The position numbers and the translations under genes are program-made. The notes below the pieces were generated by a model, which saw only the letters and a list, made by a program, of their open reading frames with translations, did no database searches and was not told where the DNA came from. Positions 42,093-52,657 of a stretch of 64,000 nucleotides of DNA are shown here, piece after piece. This stretch comes from Dyella nitratireducens (GTDB lineage Bacteria > Pseudomonadota > Gammaproteobacteria > Xanthomonadales > Rhodanobacteraceae): assembly GCF_014642835.1 (NCBI RefSeq), contig NZ_BMJA01000001.1, positions 186,001 to 250,000 on the forward strand, given 5' to 3'. The first letter of the stretch is position 1. Each line of letters starts with the position of its first letter.

Positions 42093-44696
42093 TTATTCGC
42101 TCGGCGGCGTATCAGCTGGTACATCCGGTGTGGGCTCTGTGCCTTCACCGGTTTCGGTATCATCCCCGTTGCTCTCGTCCGCATCCACGCGGACCACGCT
42201 AACCAGCGACTCCTCGGCTGGCAGGCGAATCAACGTCACGCCCTGCGTGTTACGGCCAAGCTGCGACACTTCCATCGCGCGAGTGCGCACCAAGGTGCCT
42301 TGATTGGAAATCAGGATCAGCTCATGCGTGTCGGCCACCTGGGTAGCGGCAACCAAGGCGCCATTGCGTTCAGAGCACTGGATGCCGATCACGCCTTGCG
42401 TGCCACGCCCTTTCTTCGGGAACTCGCCTAGCTCGGTACGCTTGCCATAACCACGTTCAGTGGCGGTGAGAATATCGCCTTCCTGGGCCACCACCAGCGA
42501 CACGACTTTCGCCTCGTCCGTAAGCTTCATGCCGCGGACGCCGGTAGCGGTACGGCCCATCGGGCGTACTTCGCTTTCGTCGAAGCGCACGACCTTGCCG
42601 TTGGACGCGAACAGCAACACGTCACTGTTACCGTCGGTAAGCACCACGCCAACCAGCGCATCGCCTTCGTCCAAGTTGATGGCAATCTTGCCTTTCTGCA
42701 ACTGGTATTCGAATTCGGTAAGCGGCGTTTTCTTCACCGTGCCTTGCGTGGTGGCGAAAAATACGTAGCGATCTGCGCTGTATTCGTGCACCGGCAAGAC
42801 GGCCTGCACTTTCTCGCCCTCGGCCAACGGCAACAGGTTCACCATCGGCTTGCCGCGTGCGTTCGGGCCAGCGTCCGGCATCTGATACACCTTGACCCAG
42901 TAGACACGACCGGTGCTGGTGAAGGTGAGCAGGGTGTCGTGCGTGTTCACTACCCACAACTGTTCGACGAAATCTTCTTCTTTCAACGCTGATGCGGAGC
43001 GGCCCTTGCCCCCGCGGCGCTGAGCGCGATAGATGCTGATCGGCTGACGCTTCACGTAACCTGCGTGCGACAACGTGACCACGACATCTTCCGGCGCGAT
43101 CAAATCGAGGACGTTGAGGTCTTCCTGCGAAGGCTGGATCTCGGTGCGGCGTGTGTCGCCGAATTCGGCCTTGATCACTTCGAGTTCGTCACGGATGACG
43201 GCGAGCAGGCGTACGGGATCTTCGAGGATAAGGATCAAGCCGCGAATGGTTTCCAGGATTTCGCGGTATTCATCGGAAATCTTCTCCTGCTCCAGACCGG
43301 TCAGGCGGTGCAGGCGCATGGCCAGGATTTCCTGCGCCTGCGTCTCGGAGAGCTGATAGCCGTCAGGTTTGAAACCATCGCGCGGGTCCAGATCTTCCGG
43401 CCGCGAGGCTTCCGCACCTGCTGCAGCCAGCAGCGAGGAGACCAGGCCTGGCTGCCATTTGCGTGCAACCATGCGCTCCTTCGCTTCCTGCGGCGAAGCG
43501 GAGGTTTTGATCAGCTCAATCATCTCGTCGATGTTGGCGAGCGCAACGGCGAGACCTTCCAAGATATGTGCGCGGGCGCGCGCCTTACGCAGTTCGAAAA
43601 TCGTGCGCCGTGTAACGACTTCTCGACGGTGGCGAATAAACGCCTCAAGGATTTCCTTGAGATTGAGCGTGCGCGGCTGGCCATCGACCAGCGCCACCAT
43701 GTTGATGCCGAAGGTGACCTGCAGTTGCGTCTGCTGGAACAGGTTGTTGAGTACCACGTCGGCCATCGAATCGCGACGGATCTCGATGACGACGCGCATG
43801 CCGTCTTTATCGGATTCGTCGCGCAGTTCCGAGATGCCCTCGAGGCGCTTTTCTTTCACCAGCTCCGCGATCTTCTCGATCAGGCGCGCCTTGTTCACCT
43901 GGTACGGCAGCTCGTGGACGATGATCGTCTCGCGGCCGTTGGACTCGGTTTCGATTTCGGTACGCGCGCGCACCAGGATACGACCGCGCCCCGTGCGATA
44001 GGCTTCGACGATACCGGCGGCACCGTTGATGATGCCTGCAGTGGGGAAATCCGGGCCTTTTACGTGCTGCATCAGATCGTCGATCGACAGCGACGGATCA
44101 TCGATCAGCGCGATGGTCGCAGCGATCACTTCGCTGAGATTGTGGGGCGGCACGTTGGTCGCCATGCCCACGGCGATACCGGCAGAGCCGTTGATCAGCA
44201 GATTGGGAACACGTGTCGGCAGAACGGAAGGTTCGAGTTCCTTCTCGTCGTAGTTCGGTACGAAGTCGACGGTTTCCTTGTCAATGTCCGCCAACAGTTC
44301 GGAGGACAGGCGTTCCATGCGGCACTCGGTGTAACGCATCGCCGCCGCGGCGTCGCCGTCGATCGAACCGAAGTTGCCTTGGCCATCGACCAGCGGATAG
44401 CGCAAGGAGAAATCCTGCGCCATGCGGACGAGTGCATCGTAAATGGAGCTGTCGCCGTGCGGATGGAATTTACCCATCACGTCACCGACGATGCGCGCGC
44501 ACTTTACGTAAGGGCGATTCCAGACATTGTTGGCCTCATACATGCCGAACAACACGCGGCGATGCACGGGCTTCAAGCCATCACGGACGTCCGGAAGGGC
44601 GCGTCCCACGATCACGCTCATGGCGTAATCGAGGTAACTCTGGCGCATTTCGTCTTCGATATTGACGCGAATGACTTCTTTGGCGAGCTCTGCCAT
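42093..44696 (-). CDS. gyrA: DNA gyrase subunit A
   Basis: An 867-residue type IIA topoisomerase subunit that breaks and reseals DNA. The catalytic Tyr122 is in AMRYTECRM. The quinolone-resistance region reads [10 protein letters not shown], with Ser83 and Asp87 in E. coli numbering, i.e. the sensitive form at the two main positions. The C-terminal beta-pinwheel has the GyrA box region [11 protein letters not shown] near 550-560. An acidic tail ([22 protein letters not shown]) ends the protein. The ATG at 44696 is preferred over the TTG one codon before. Confidence 0.97.
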   Translation of the reverse strand: MAELAKEVIRVNIEDEMRQSYLDYAMSVIVGRALPDVRDGLKPVHRRVLFGMYEANNVWNRPYVKCARIVGDVMGKFHPHGDSSIYDALVRMAQDFSLRYPLVDGQGNFGSIDGDAAAAMRYTECRMERLSSELLADIDKETVDFVPNYDEKELEPSVLPTRVPNLLINGSAGIAVGMATNVPPHNLSEVIAATIALIDDPSLSIDDLMQHVKGPDFPTAGIINGAAGIVEAYRTGRGRILVRARTEIETESNGRETIIVHELPYQVNKARLIEKIAELVKEKRLEGISELRDESDKDGMRVVIEIRRDSMADVVLNNLFQQTQLQVTFGINMVALVDGQPRTLNLKEILEAFIRHRREVVTRRTIFELRKARARAHILEGLAVALANIDEMIELIKTSASPQEAKERMVARKWQPGLVSSLLAAAGAEASRPEDLDPRDGFKPDGYQLSETQAQEILAMRLHRLTGLEQEKISDEYREILETIRGLILILEDPVRLLAVIRDELEVIKAEFGDTRRTEIQPSQEDLNVLDLIAPEDVVVTLSHAGYVKRQPISIYRAQRRGGKGRSASALKEEDFVEQLWVVNTHDTLLTFTSTGRVYWVKVYQMPDAGPNARGKPMVNLLPLAEGEKVQAVLPVHEYSADRYVFFATTQGTVKKTPLTEFEYQLQKGKIAINLDEGDALVGVVLTDGNSDVLLFASNGKVVRFDESEVRPMGRTATGVRGMKLTDEAKVVSLVVAQEGDILTATERGYGKRTELGEFPKKGRGTQGVIGIQCSERNGALVAATQVADTHELILISNQGTLVRTRAMEVSQLGRNTQGVTLIRLPAEESLVSVVRVDADESNGDDTETGEGTEPTPDVPADTPPSE

Positions 44697-44834
44697 CAAG
44701 CAGCTTCCCTGGTAGCAAATAGGAGCCTCGTGACAGGCGCACCGGGCGCGTGTCTGCGAGGGTCAGACGGTAGGCCGTAATTATATCACAGCGGCACTTG
44801 AAAAGGTTTGATTTTCACCTTTTCAATCAATAAG

Positions 44835-45245
44835 TTACGAGCCTGTTTTGGCGCGCCGGAAAAGCAGCATGCGGGCGCTCACGAAATTGACCACGGCGGC
44901 GAAAATCGAACCCACGCCGACGGCGAAGACGGGCCATTTATGCCAGCTTGGAAAAGCCATCAGACAAGCCACGTAGGCAGCGTAATTCACTGCCGCGCCA
45001 CCGCTCATCAGCGCCATCCAATGCAGCCATTCCGTGGCCAGCGAGCGACCGCTTTGGCGCGCGGCGAAGGTATGGCTGCGATTCCACCACCACGTCACGG
45101 TGGCAGCGACGAGGAAGGAGATCACCCGGCCGGCGTAGGGATTGAAGTGTGCGAAAGTAACCAATGTTTGCACGATGCCGCCATCGACGACGAAGCCGAT
45201 GGCCCCACCGATCGCAAACAGGATGACTTCATGGCGCAACCTCAT
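44835..45245 (-). CDS. GtrA-family membrane protein
   Basis: A 136-residue protein with four hydrophobic segments (about 8-28, 40-58, 75-95, 105-125). It has the family pattern [19 protein letters not shown] at the N-terminus and [12 protein letters not shown] in the first cytoplasmic loop, and ends with a short Arg/Lys tail. GtrA proteins are thought to move lipid-linked sugars such as undecaprenyl-phosphate glucose across the membrane, but no glycosyltransferase partner is adjacent. It overlaps the mtnA stop by ATGA. Confidence 0.88.
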   Translation of the reverse strand: MRLRHEVILFAIGGAIGFVVDGGIVQTLVTFAHFNPYAGRVISFLVAATVTWWWNRSHTFAARQSGRSLATEWLHWMALMSGGAAVNYAAYVACLMAFPSWHKWPVFAVGVGSIFAAVVNFVSARMLLFRRAKTGS

Positions 45246-46261
45246 GCGGCAAACACGGCCCGCATACGTTCGACTGTAGGCTGTTCGATCACGCCGCGCT
45301 CGGTGACGATGGCATCGATCAGCGAAGCGGGCGTCACGTCAAACACCGGATTCCAGGCTTGCGCACCTTCGACCACCGTGCGGCGACCGGCCACGCTGAG
45401 CAGTTCCGCCGCATCGCGTAGCTCGATGTCGATGCCGTCGCCCGAAGCCGTTGCCATATCGACGGTGGACGAAGGCGCTACCACCATGAACTTCACGCCA
45501 TGGTGGCGCGCGGCAATAGCGAGCTGGTAGGTACCGATCTTGTTGGCAGTGTCGCCGTTGGCAGCGATGCGATCCGCACCCACGATCACCCATTTCACAC
45601 CGCCTGACTTCATCAGGTGAGAAGCGGCGGAATCGGCGATCAGCTTGGCAGGAATGCCGTCGCGCACCAGTTCCCACATCGTCAGCCGTGCCCCCTGCTG
45701 CCAGGGGCGCGTTTCGCCAGCAAATACCTGGCTGATGCGGCCTGCGGCAACGCCGGCGCGGATCACGCCCAGTGCTGTGCCATAACCAGAAGTGGCTAGC
45801 GAGCCGGTGTTGCAATGGGTCATCACATCGGAACCCGGAGCGATCAAGGCCGCTCCTAGTTCGCCCATGTGGCGGTTGGCGGCGAGATCTTCATCCTGGA
45901 TGGTCTGCGCTTCGCGTTCCAGAGCAGCGGTATCCGCACCCGCCGCCACGCGTGCCTTCATGCGGTCGAGTGCCCACATCAAATTCACCGCGGTGGGACG
46001 AGCTGCGCGAAGCTCCGCCAGCGCCTGCTCCATCGATGCGCCCTGCTGCGCAGCAAGCACAACGCCCCAAGCTGCTGCGATGCCGATAGCCGGCGCGCCG
46101 CGTACGGCCAAGTCCTTGATCGCGTGGATAACCGCCGTGTAGTCGCGGCAGTCGAGCCACTTTTCCTCGGCAGGCAGCAGGCGCTGATCCAGCAACCGGA
46201 GATGATCGCCGCGCCATTGCACGGCGCGGATGGTGTCGTGAGCGGAAGCGAGGTTGGTCAT
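45242..46261 (-). CDS. mtnA: Methylthioribose-1-phosphate isomerase
   Basis: A 339-residue methionine-salvage enzyme converting 5-methylthioribose-1-phosphate to the ribulose form. It has the eIF2B-like fold, with [13 protein letters not shown] near 53-65, the catalytic Cys in [18 protein letters not shown] near 145-165 and the catalytic Asp in [19 protein letters not shown] near 235-253. No other mtn gene is next to it, though a candidate methionine-forming transaminase lies at 10.5-11.6 kb. It is translationally coupled (ATGA) to a GtrA gene that has no known role in the pathway. Confidence 0.94.
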   Translation of the reverse strand: MTNLASAHDTIRAVQWRGDHLRLLDQRLLPAEEKWLDCRDYTAVIHAIKDLAVRGAPAIGIAAAWGVVLAAQQGASMEQALAELRAARPTAVNLMWALDRMKARVAAGADTAALEREAQTIQDEDLAANRHMGELGAALIAPGSDVMTHCNTGSLATSGYGTALGVIRAGVAAGRISQVFAGETRPWQQGARLTMWELVRDGIPAKLIADSAASHLMKSGGVKWVIVGADRIAANGDTANKIGTYQLAIAARHHGVKFMVVAPSSTVDMATASGDGIDIELRDAAELLSVAGRRTVVEGAQAWNPVFDVTPASLIDAIVTERGVIEQPTVERMRAVFAA

Positions 46262-46326
46262 CGCGCTAGTTTAGCAGCAATGATTCGCCCGCCCCTTTCT
46301 AGGGAGTTGTCGCGAAAGGGACAAAA

Positions 46327-46360
46327 GTAGGTTGGGTTAGCGCGGCGTAACCCAACCTAC
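46327..46360. repeat. REP-like palindrome GTAGGTTGGGTTA...TAACCCAACCTAC
   Basis: Perfect 13-bp arms (46327-46339 and 46348-46360) with an 8-nt GC loop. It sits between phaC (upstream on the minus strand) and mtnA. It is of the same type as the element at 25147-25219, and this exact style is widespread in Xanthomonadales intergenic DNA. Confidence 0.8.
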
Positions 46361-46377
46361 GCCCGCCATGTCCCGTA

Positions 46378-47445
46378 TTAGCTACGGGACCGCAGCCATT
46401 GATGAATCGCTGGCGCCACTTCGCGCTGCGCGCGGCCGGAAACGTAGATGCCAATATGCCCGCCCTTGAAGGCGACCTCGGTGTAGTCGGTGGTACCAAC
46501 ATGGCGCTGCAACGCACGCGACGCATCCGGCGGCACGAGATGATCCTGCGTGGCATAGATATTGAGCACCGGCTGGGTGACCATGCCCAGATCCACCGGT
46601 TGCTTGCCGATTTGTAGATCGCCCTGGATGAGCTTGTTCTGCTGGAAGAATTCCTTGATGAATTCGCGAAAAGCTTCGCCTGCCTGGTCGGGCGAGTCGA
46701 AAATCCAGCGTTCCATGCGCAGGAAGTTCTTGAGCTCCTGCGGGTTGTCGAGGATGTCGACCAAGCTGACGTACTTCTGCTGATTCAAGCGCAAAGGCTT
46801 GAGCATCAAGTACACCCAGTTCATCAACTCCGCGGGGATGTTGCCCAGCGTGTCGACGAAAAGATCCACATCCATGCTCTGCACCCAGTGCGAGAGCATG
46901 TTGTCCGGCGTACGAAAATCCACCGGTGTCACCATGGTGACCAGGTTCTTTACCTTCTCGGGATGCATGGCGGTGTAGCACAGCGAAAACGTGCCGCCCT
47001 GGCAGATGCCTAACAAGTTGATCGCATCGAGATCGTGGTGCTGGCGAACGGCATCGACGGCACGATCGAGATAGCCGTTGAGGTAATCGTCCAACGTGAG
47101 CCAACGGTCCGCCCCATCCGGATAGCCCCAGTCGATCAGATAGACGTCCTCGCCTTGTTCGAGCAGATTACGTACCAGCGACCGGTCTTCCTGCAAATCG
47201 GTCATCCACACGGTGTTGACCAGCGCGTAGACGACAAGGACTGGCACGCGTGCGGTGGGCTTATGGTTGCCCTTCATGTGCCAGACGGTGAGCTTGTCTT
47301 CGCGATATACCGCTTCGCGCGGCGTGTTGGCGTAATCCTGCTCGCCCAGGCCACGCAAGTTCTGCAACCCGGCGGCGAGCTTGCGCTGGAAGACGGCGAT
47401 TTCGTTGAAGGCTTGCTGCGGATCGATATGGAAGGGGTTCTGCAT
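46378..47445 (-). CDS. phaC: Class III polyhydroxyalkanoate synthase, catalytic subunit
   Basis: A 355-residue synthase that polymerises 3-hydroxyacyl-CoA on storage granules together with PhaE. The lipase-like box GICQGG holds the nucleophile Cys148; Asp301 (TQDHLVPP) and His330 (GGHIG) complete the triad. The size, near 350 residues rather than about 590, and the adjacent phaE mark class III. It follows phaE by 9 bp. No phaA, phaB or phasin gene is in the window, so monomer supply is encoded elsewhere. Confidence 0.95.
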   Translation of the reverse strand: MQNPFHIDPQQAFNEIAVFQRKLAAGLQNLRGLGEQDYANTPREAVYREDKLTVWHMKGNHKPTARVPVLVVYALVNTVWMTDLQEDRSLVRNLLEQGEDVYLIDWGYPDGADRWLTLDDYLNGYLDRAVDAVRQHHDLDAINLLGICQGGTFSLCYTAMHPEKVKNLVTMVTPVDFRTPDNMLSHWVQSMDVDLFVDTLGNIPAELMNWVYLMLKPLRLNQQKYVSLVDILDNPQELKNFLRMERWIFDSPDQAGEAFREFIKEFFQQNKLIQGDLQIGKQPVDLGMVTQPVLNIYATQDHLVPPDASRALQRHVGTTDYTEVAFKGGHIGIYVSGRAQREVAPAIHQWLRSRS

Positions 47446-47454
47446 GCTGGTTCC

Positions 47455-48489
47455 TTACTTCCGTTTGCCGGCGGCAGAGCGCGTGGCTTTCGTACGTTGC
47501 GAAGGCGTTTTGCTGTTTCCGCCCTTGGCCGGCCGTTCGATTGGATGCACCTTCGCCGCCTTGCTTGCCGCAAGCTCGCGCTTCAGTGTGGCGATTTCGG
47601 CATGCAGCGTATCAACCAGGGATGTATCCGTAGTTGCTTCAACCTGCCCGCGCTCCTTCAGTTCACGCCGCAGTTGTTGCACGCGCTTGCCAAGACTGTT
47701 CACTTCGCTGCGTGTGGGAATACCCAGCTCACGACACATCTGTTCGGTGTGTTGCTGCTGTAGCTTGCGCACCTGCATTTGCGCATTCACCAATGCGCCG
47801 AACACGTCGCGGTATTCCTGCGAAAGTGCCATTTCGGCGTAGGCATCTTCCATCGCGTCCACCCACAGGTCATACATTGCCTTGAGGGACTCAACCTGCT
47901 TGCCGGGCTGCCCCAGCATCTCCTGTAGCTTGGAAATGCCTTGTGCGTTCACCTTCTGTAGCAACGCCTGGTAGCGCGCGCTGATCTGCGTGTATTCCTG
48001 CATGGCCGCCTGCAAGGCCTGCTGGTCGAGCTGGAATTCGCGCGTGATGCCGAACGTCGCCACCTGGCTGGTTGGCATGCCCGCAGCCATGCCGGCCTGC
48101 TGCATGGCTTGCAGCCAAGACTGCCATTGATGCTCCATACCGAAGGCGGAGGCACTATCGATGCCGGCAACCGTCTGCTGAAAGGGTTGCGTGAAGGCGG
48201 AAAGAAACGACTGCATGGCGGCAGGCTGCTGCCATGGATGGGTCTGCTGACCTAACGCAGCTCCCGTGGCAGCCTGTTGCAGCCAATTGCCATACGCCTT
48301 GAGGCTGGCCAAGCTGCGGGTGAGCAGATCCTCCTGTGGCATGGCTGCGGCGCCCATGCCCATCATCCCCATGCCGAACGGATTCGGCTGTCCTGGTTGC
48401 TGCTGTTGCAGATAGCGCATCCAGGCGTCCCAGGATTGTTGTGCGAAAGCCTGGTAGTCCTTCATGAAATCATTCGCCTGGTCGGGCAT
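47455..48489 (-). CDS. phaE: Class III polyhydroxyalkanoate synthase, PhaE subunit
   Basis: A 344-residue helical accessory subunit needed for PhaC activity. It has FMKDYQAFAQQSWDAWMRYL at the start and a Met/Gly/Gln-rich segment (about 27-47). The family region PTSQVATFGITREFQL lies near 145-160, with a coiled-coil stretch ahead of a basic Lys/Arg/Ala/Ser tail of about 45 residues. The basic tail is not needed for the family call and may bind DNA or the granule surface. GAGGA seven bases before the ATG at 48489 sets the start. Confidence 0.9.
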   Translation of the reverse strand: MPDQANDFMKDYQAFAQQSWDAWMRYLQQQQPGQPNPFGMGMMGMGAAAMPQEDLLTRSLASLKAYGNWLQQAATGAALGQQTHPWQQPAAMQSFLSAFTQPFQQTVAGIDSASAFGMEHQWQSWLQAMQQAGMAAGMPTSQVATFGITREFQLDQQALQAAMQEYTQISARYQALLQKVNAQGISKLQEMLGQPGKQVESLKAMYDLWVDAMEDAYAEMALSQEYRDVFGALVNAQMQVRKLQQQHTEQMCRELGIPTRSEVNSLGKRVQQLRRELKERGQVEATTDTSLVDTLHAEIATLKRELAASKAAKVHPIERPAKGGNSKTPSQRTKATRSAAGKRK

Positions 48490-48544
48490 GCCTGCATCCT
48501 CGAGGTGAAGCGCGGATCGTATCAAATACCGGCTTTCAAAAATG

Positions 48545-48574
48545 AAAACGCCCGGCTATTGAACCGGGCGTTTT
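48545..48574 (-). terminator. Intrinsic terminator of pnp
   Basis: AAAACGCCCGG (48545-48555) and CCGGGCGTTTT (48564-48574) with an 8-nt loop. On the minus strand the tail is TTTTCATTTTT. It separates the translation operon from phaE-phaC. Confidence 0.9.
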
Positions 48575-48601
48575 CGTTGGATCAGCTTGTCAGAAAAGCG
48601 C

Positions 48602-50707
48602 TCACACGCTCGCGCCTTCGTCTTCGGTGACCGCCTTCATGGACAGGCGGATACGGCCCTGCTTGTCCACTTCCAACACCTTCACCTTGACGATGTCGCC
48701 TTCCTTGAGCTTGTCAGAGACCTTCTCCACACGCTCGTTGGAAATCTGCGACACGTGCACCAGGCCATCCTTACCCGGCAGGATCGTTACGAACGCGCCG
48801 AAGTCCATCAACTTGGCAACCTTGCCCTCGTAGATGCGGCCCGGCTCGACGTCCGACACGATCTGGTCGATACGCTTGCGCGCTTCCTCCGCAGCCATGC
48901 GGTTGACGGAGGCGATCACCACGGTGCCATCGTCGCTGATGTCGATGGTGGTGCCAGTTTCTTCGGTGATGGCGCGGATGGTGGCACCGCCCTTGCCGAT
49001 CACTTCGCGAATCTTGTCCGGGTGGATCTTGATGGTGAGCAGGCGCGGAGCGTATTCGCTCATCTCCGCACGCGGCTGGCTGATCACCTTGGCCATTTCG
49101 CCCAGGATGTGCAGACGGCCACGCTTGGCCTGTTCCAGCGCCACCTTCATGATTTCTTCGGTGATACCGTCGATCTTGATGTCCATCTGCAACGCGGACA
49201 CGCCGTCGGCGCTACCGGCTACCTTGAAGTCCATGTCGCCAAGGTGGTCTTCGTCACCCAGGATGTCGGACAGTACGACGAAGTCGTTGCCTTCCTTCAC
49301 CAGGCCCATGGCGATGCCCGCCACCGGCGCCTTCAGCGGCACGCCAGCGTCCATAAGAGCGAGCGAGGAACCGCACACTGAAGCCATCGAGGACGAACCG
49401 TTCGACTCGGTGATTTCGGACACCACGCGCAGCACGTACGGGAATTCCTCCAGCGCCGGCTTCACCGCCTGCACACCACGCTTGGCGAGACGGCCGTGGC
49501 CGATTTCGCGACGCTTCGGCGCACCGAAGCGGCCAGCTTCACCGACCGAGAACGGCGGGAAGTTGTAGTGGAACAGGAAGGGATCCTTCGACTCACCTTC
49601 CGGTGCGTCGATGATCTGCGCATCACGCGCGGTACCCAGCGTGGCCACGACCAGCGCCTGGGTTTCGCCACGGGTGAACAGCGCCGAGCCATGAGTACGC
49701 GGCAGCACACCGACGCGCACGGAGATCGGGCGGATGTCGTCCAGCTTGCGGCCGTCGATACGCACCTTGCTCTTCAGCACGCCGTCGCGCATGGTACGGT
49801 ATTCGATCTCGGCGAAAGCATTGCTGATGTCGAGATCGGACCAACCATGCGAAGCCGCGGTTTCAGCGATACCGGTCTTGATGTCGGTCTTCAGCGCAAC
49901 AATGGCGTCACGACGCTCCAGCTTGTCGCGGATCGCAAATGCCTTTTCCAGGCGATCGCCGAGGATGCCCTGGATGTCGTTGAACAGCGCATCGTTGCGT
50001 GCCGGCGCCTCCCACTTGAACGGCTTGCGACCGGCTTCATTGACGAATTCGTTGATGGCGGTGATCACCGACTGCATCTGCTTGTGGCCGAACACCACCG
50101 CGCCCAGCATCACTTCTTCGCTGAGCAGCTTGGCTTCGGATTCCACCATCAGCACGGCATTGGCCGTGCCGGCGACGACGAGGTCGAGGTCGGAAGTCTT
50201 GAGTTCGGCAACGGTCGGGTTCAGCAGGTACTGGCCGTTGGCATAGCCGACGCGCGCTGCGCCGATCGGGCCATTGAACGGAATACCAGCCAGGCTCAGC
50301 GCAGCAGAGGCGCCGATCATGGAGGGGATGTCGCCGTCGATTTCCGGGTTGAGCGAGATCACCTGAGCGATGATCTGCACTTCGTTCTTGAACTCTTCCG
50401 GGAAGAGCGGGCGAACCGGACGGTCGATCAGACGCGAGGTGAGCGTCTCTTTCTCGGTCGGGCGGCCTTCGCGCTTGAAGAAGCCGCCGGGAATGCGACC
50501 GGCGGAGTAGAACTTCTCGACGTAGTCGACGGTGAGCGGGAAGAAGTCCTGCCCGTCTTTCGCCTTGGCGGCGGCGACGGCGGTGACCAGCACCACGGTA
50601 CCGCCCATGCTGACCATGACGGCACCCGAAGCCTGGCGGGCGATTTCGCCCGTCTCCAGCGTGACTTCGTGATTACCGTACTGGAATGACTTGGTTACTT
50701 TCGCCAC
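48602..50707 (-). CDS. pnp: Polynucleotide phosphorylase
   Basis: A 701-residue trimeric 3'-5' exoribonuclease of the degradosome. Two RNase PH-like domains (about 10-215 and 310-545) flank an all-helical linker. The KH domain (about 555-615) has [16 protein letters not shown]. The S1 domain (about 620-690) has [29 protein letters not shown]. Catalytic-region motifs such as [20 protein letters not shown] are intact. The start is a GTG at 50707, matching the usual [11 protein letters not shown]. It is last in the operon, 19 bp after rpsO, an arrangement in which pnp is autoregulated in E. coli. Confidence 0.97.
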   Translation of the reverse strand: MAKVTKSFQYGNHEVTLETGEIARQASGAVMVSMGGTVVLVTAVAAAKAKDGQDFFPLTVDYVEKFYSAGRIPGGFFKREGRPTEKETLTSRLIDRPVRPLFPEEFKNEVQIIAQVISLNPEIDGDIPSMIGASAALSLAGIPFNGPIGAARVGYANGQYLLNPTVAELKTSDLDLVVAGTANAVLMVESEAKLLSEEVMLGAVVFGHKQMQSVITAINEFVNEAGRKPFKWEAPARNDALFNDIQGILGDRLEKAFAIRDKLERRDAIVALKTDIKTGIAETAASHGWSDLDISNAFAEIEYRTMRDGVLKSKVRIDGRKLDDIRPISVRVGVLPRTHGSALFTRGETQALVVATLGTARDAQIIDAPEGESKDPFLFHYNFPPFSVGEAGRFGAPKRREIGHGRLAKRGVQAVKPALEEFPYVLRVVSEITESNGSSSMASVCGSSLALMDAGVPLKAPVAGIAMGLVKEGNDFVVLSDILGDEDHLGDMDFKVAGSADGVSALQMDIKIDGITEEIMKVALEQAKRGRLHILGEMAKVISQPRAEMSEYAPRLLTIKIHPDKIREVIGKGGATIRAITEETGTTIDISDDGTVVIASVNRMAAEEARKRIDQIVSDVEPGRIYEGKVAKLMDFGAFVTILPGKDGLVHVSQISNERVEKVSDKLKEGDIVKVKVLEVDKQGRIRLSMKAVTEDEGASV

Positions 50708-50726
50708 TTTGGGTGTCCTCGTCCGA

Positions 50727-50996
50727 TCAGCGACGCAGGCCGAGGCGTTCGATCAGGCTCTGATAACGAGCCAGATCGCGATCCTTCAGATAGCCCAGCA
50801 GACGCTTACGCTGGTTGACCAGTTTCAGCAGACCACGACGGGAGTGATGATCCTGCTTATGCGTCTTGAAATGATCGGTGAGGTGTTCGATGCGGGCGGA
50901 AAGCAGGGCGACCTGCACTTCCGTGGAACCGGTATCGTTCGGCGCGCGGCCGAAGTCAGCAATGATCTTGCTGGACTGTTCTACAGAGAGGGACAT
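50727..50996 (-). CDS. rpsO: 30S ribosomal protein S15
   Basis: An 89-residue primary 16S rRNA-binding protein. It begins [17 protein letters not shown] and carries [36 protein letters not shown], the rRNA-contact region, then [31 protein letters not shown] upstream of the ATG at 50996 sets the start; the longer open frame is not coding. A strong hairpin lies in its leader. It is co-directional with pnp and truB as in enterics. Confidence 0.97.
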   Translation of the reverse strand: MSLSVEQSSKIIADFGRAPNDTGSTEVQVALLSARIEHLTDHFKTHKQDHHSRRGLLKLVNQRKRLLGYLKDRDLARYQSLIERLGLRR

Positions 50997-51026
50997 GTGT
51001 GTCTTCCTTAAAAAGCGGGAGCGGAA

Positions 51027-51062
51027 CTTGCGCAACGTCACCGCCTGATGACGTTGCGCAAG
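51027..51062 (-). promoter_or_regulatory. rpsO leader hairpin (candidate S15 autoregulatory RNA)
   Basis: CTTGCGCAACGTCA (51027-51040) and TGACGTTGCGCAAG (51049-51062) are perfectly complementary over 14 bp with an 8-nt loop, ending about 30 nt before the rpsO ATG on the minus strand. No T-run follows, so a terminator is less likely than a structured leader. S15 leaders of other bacteria form autoregulatory structures at this place. Confidence 0.6.
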
Positions 51063-51148
51063 CTCCGACAGGTTGAGAGAAAAGTCTGAATCAAGCGGGT
51101 TATTGTACCGAGGGCCGGTGGATTGCAACAAGACCATCACATAACACG

Positions 51149-52081
51149 TTAAATGGCTGCAGGCAGATTGAAACCACGGAGAATGCGAATTCGGCCCTGT
51201 TCGTCACAATCCACGAGCGCCAATAGCCGCCCGTCATGATCGAAGGCAGCCGAATACGCGCGCGGATGCCCGATTGGCCAATCGATCTGACGCCCCTGTG
51301 AGACGGCTTGGCCGGCCGCAGCACCCAGGTGCAGCGCCGGCAGATCCGCTACACCCGCCGAAAGGGGCAGGATCAGCCCGTCCGCCGCTTCACTGCCCTG
51401 CTCGGCTGCCTCGCGCAACTCATCGAGGGTCACCATCGCCGGCTCGCGGAAGGGCTCTACCCATAGCCGACGCAGGGCGCTCAGATGGGCGCCACAGCCC
51501 AGTTTCTCGCCAAGGTCCACGGCCAGGCTGCGTACGTAGGTGCCGGACCCGCATTCCACGTAAAGCGAAAGCGTGTTTTCTGTGTGGGAGACCAGCTCCA
51601 GCCGATGGATGTCCACCTGGCGAGGCGGTGCCTGCACGACTTCACCGCGGCGTGCTTTGAGGTAAAGCGGTTCACCGCCCTGCTTAAGCGCCGAGTACGC
51701 CGGTGGTACCTGAACGATGCAGCCGCGCATCGTCGCCAGCGCGGCCTCGATGGCGGTCTCATCCAAGGACGGAACCGGGCGCTGATCAAGCACCTCACCC
51801 TCGAGATCGGCCGTCGTGGTTGTGATGCCCAGGCGGCATTCGGCCAGATAAGCCTTGCGTGAGCCAAGCAAATTGCCGGCGATCTTGGTGGCTTCGCCAA
51901 AGCACAGCGGCAACAGGCCGGTGGCCAACGGGTCGAGTGCGCCGGTATGCCCCCCCTTGGCCGCATGCAAGATGGCGATCGCCATCTGCAACGCCTTGTT
52001 GGAACTCATACCCAATGGCTTATCGAGCAACAGGATGCCGTGCAGATCACGGGCATCGGGGCGATGGCGGCGGCGACTCAT
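51149..52081 (-). CDS. truB: tRNA pseudouridine-55 synthase
   Basis: A 310-residue enzyme that makes the universal pseudouridine 55 of the tRNA T-loop. [16 protein letters not shown] lies near 17-32 and the catalytic Asp in [18 protein letters not shown] near 43-58. The later [17 protein letters not shown] and a C-terminal PUA-like domain complete it. It is 40 bp downstream of rbfA and upstream of rpsO. Confidence 0.96.
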   Translation of the reverse strand: MSRRRHRPDARDLHGILLLDKPLGMSSNKALQMAIAILHAAKGGHTGALDPLATGLLPLCFGEATKIAGNLLGSRKAYLAECRLGITTTTADLEGEVLDQRPVPSLDETAIEAALATMRGCIVQVPPAYSALKQGGEPLYLKARRGEVVQAPPRQVDIHRLELVSHTENTLSLYVECGSGTYVRSLAVDLGEKLGCGAHLSALRRLWVEPFREPAMVTLDELREAAEQGSEAADGLILPLSAGVADLPALHLGAAAGQAVSQGRQIDWPIGHPRAYSAAFDHDGRLLALVDCDEQGRIRILRGFNLPAAI

Positions 52082-52121
52082 GGTTTGCAGTATTCAACCC
52101 TCTCCCCTGGAGAGAGGTGCC

Positions 52122-52493
52122 TCAATCTTCGCTGTGATCCGCTTCTTGCGGCGGACTCTGACGCAACAGCTGTTCAATCCGCTCGCCTTTGTCTACCGAA
52201 TCGTCGTATTTGAAGCGCAATTCCGGTACACGGCGAATGCGCATCGTGCGCGACAAAGAGCGACGAAATTCGCCGGCCAGTTCGTTGAGCGCCTTTACCG
52301 TTTCTTTTGACTGTTGCGGCAGCAGTGCGGTGACCCATACCGTTGCCCAATCCAGATCACGCGTGACTTCCACATCCGACACGCTGCACGACGGCAGGCC
52401 GTGATCACGCACGGCGGCGTGCACCAGCGTGCCGATCTCGCGGCGGAGTTCGGCGCCTACACGGTCGGTGCGTTTGAAATCGCGAGATGGCAT
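52122..52493 (-). CDS. rbfA: Ribosome-binding factor A
   Basis: A 123-residue KH-type maturation factor of the 30S subunit, needed for 16S rRNA 5'-end processing and cold growth. It begins MPSRDFKRTDRVGAELRREIGTLV and has DLDWATVWVTALLPQ near 48-62 and LRFKYDDSVDKGERIEQLL near the end. Its tail is acidic (EADHSED). It follows infB after 164 bp that contain short repeats. Confidence 0.95.
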   Translation of the reverse strand: MPSRDFKRTDRVGAELRREIGTLVHAAVRDHGLPSCSVSDVEVTRDLDWATVWVTALLPQQSKETVKALNELAGEFRRSLSRTMRIRRVPELRFKYDDSVDKGERIEQLLRQSPPQEADHSED

Positions 52494-52550
52494 CTAATGG
52501 CGTGATCGTTAAAGACGGAGAAATATTCGTTTAAAGCGTATGGCGTGTTC

Positions 52551-52576
52551 GTCATTCCGGCGGGAGCTGGAATGAT
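52551..52576. repeat. Imperfect GTCATTCC-type inverted repeat between rbfA and infB
   Basis: GTCATTCC (52551-52558) pairs with GGAATGAT (52569-52576) with one mismatch. It is the second member of the repeat seen at 37279-37306. The same gap also holds a CCCCTC...GAGAGGGG palindrome near 52624-52646, a style seen again near 52097-52117 between truB and rbfA. Confidence 0.55.
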
Positions 52577-52657
52577 GGTGAGGGGTCATCCAGTTTCAGC
52601 CTGGATTGCCCTCACCCAACCCTCCCCTCGTAGAAGAGAGGGGGGTTATTGCGTGGA

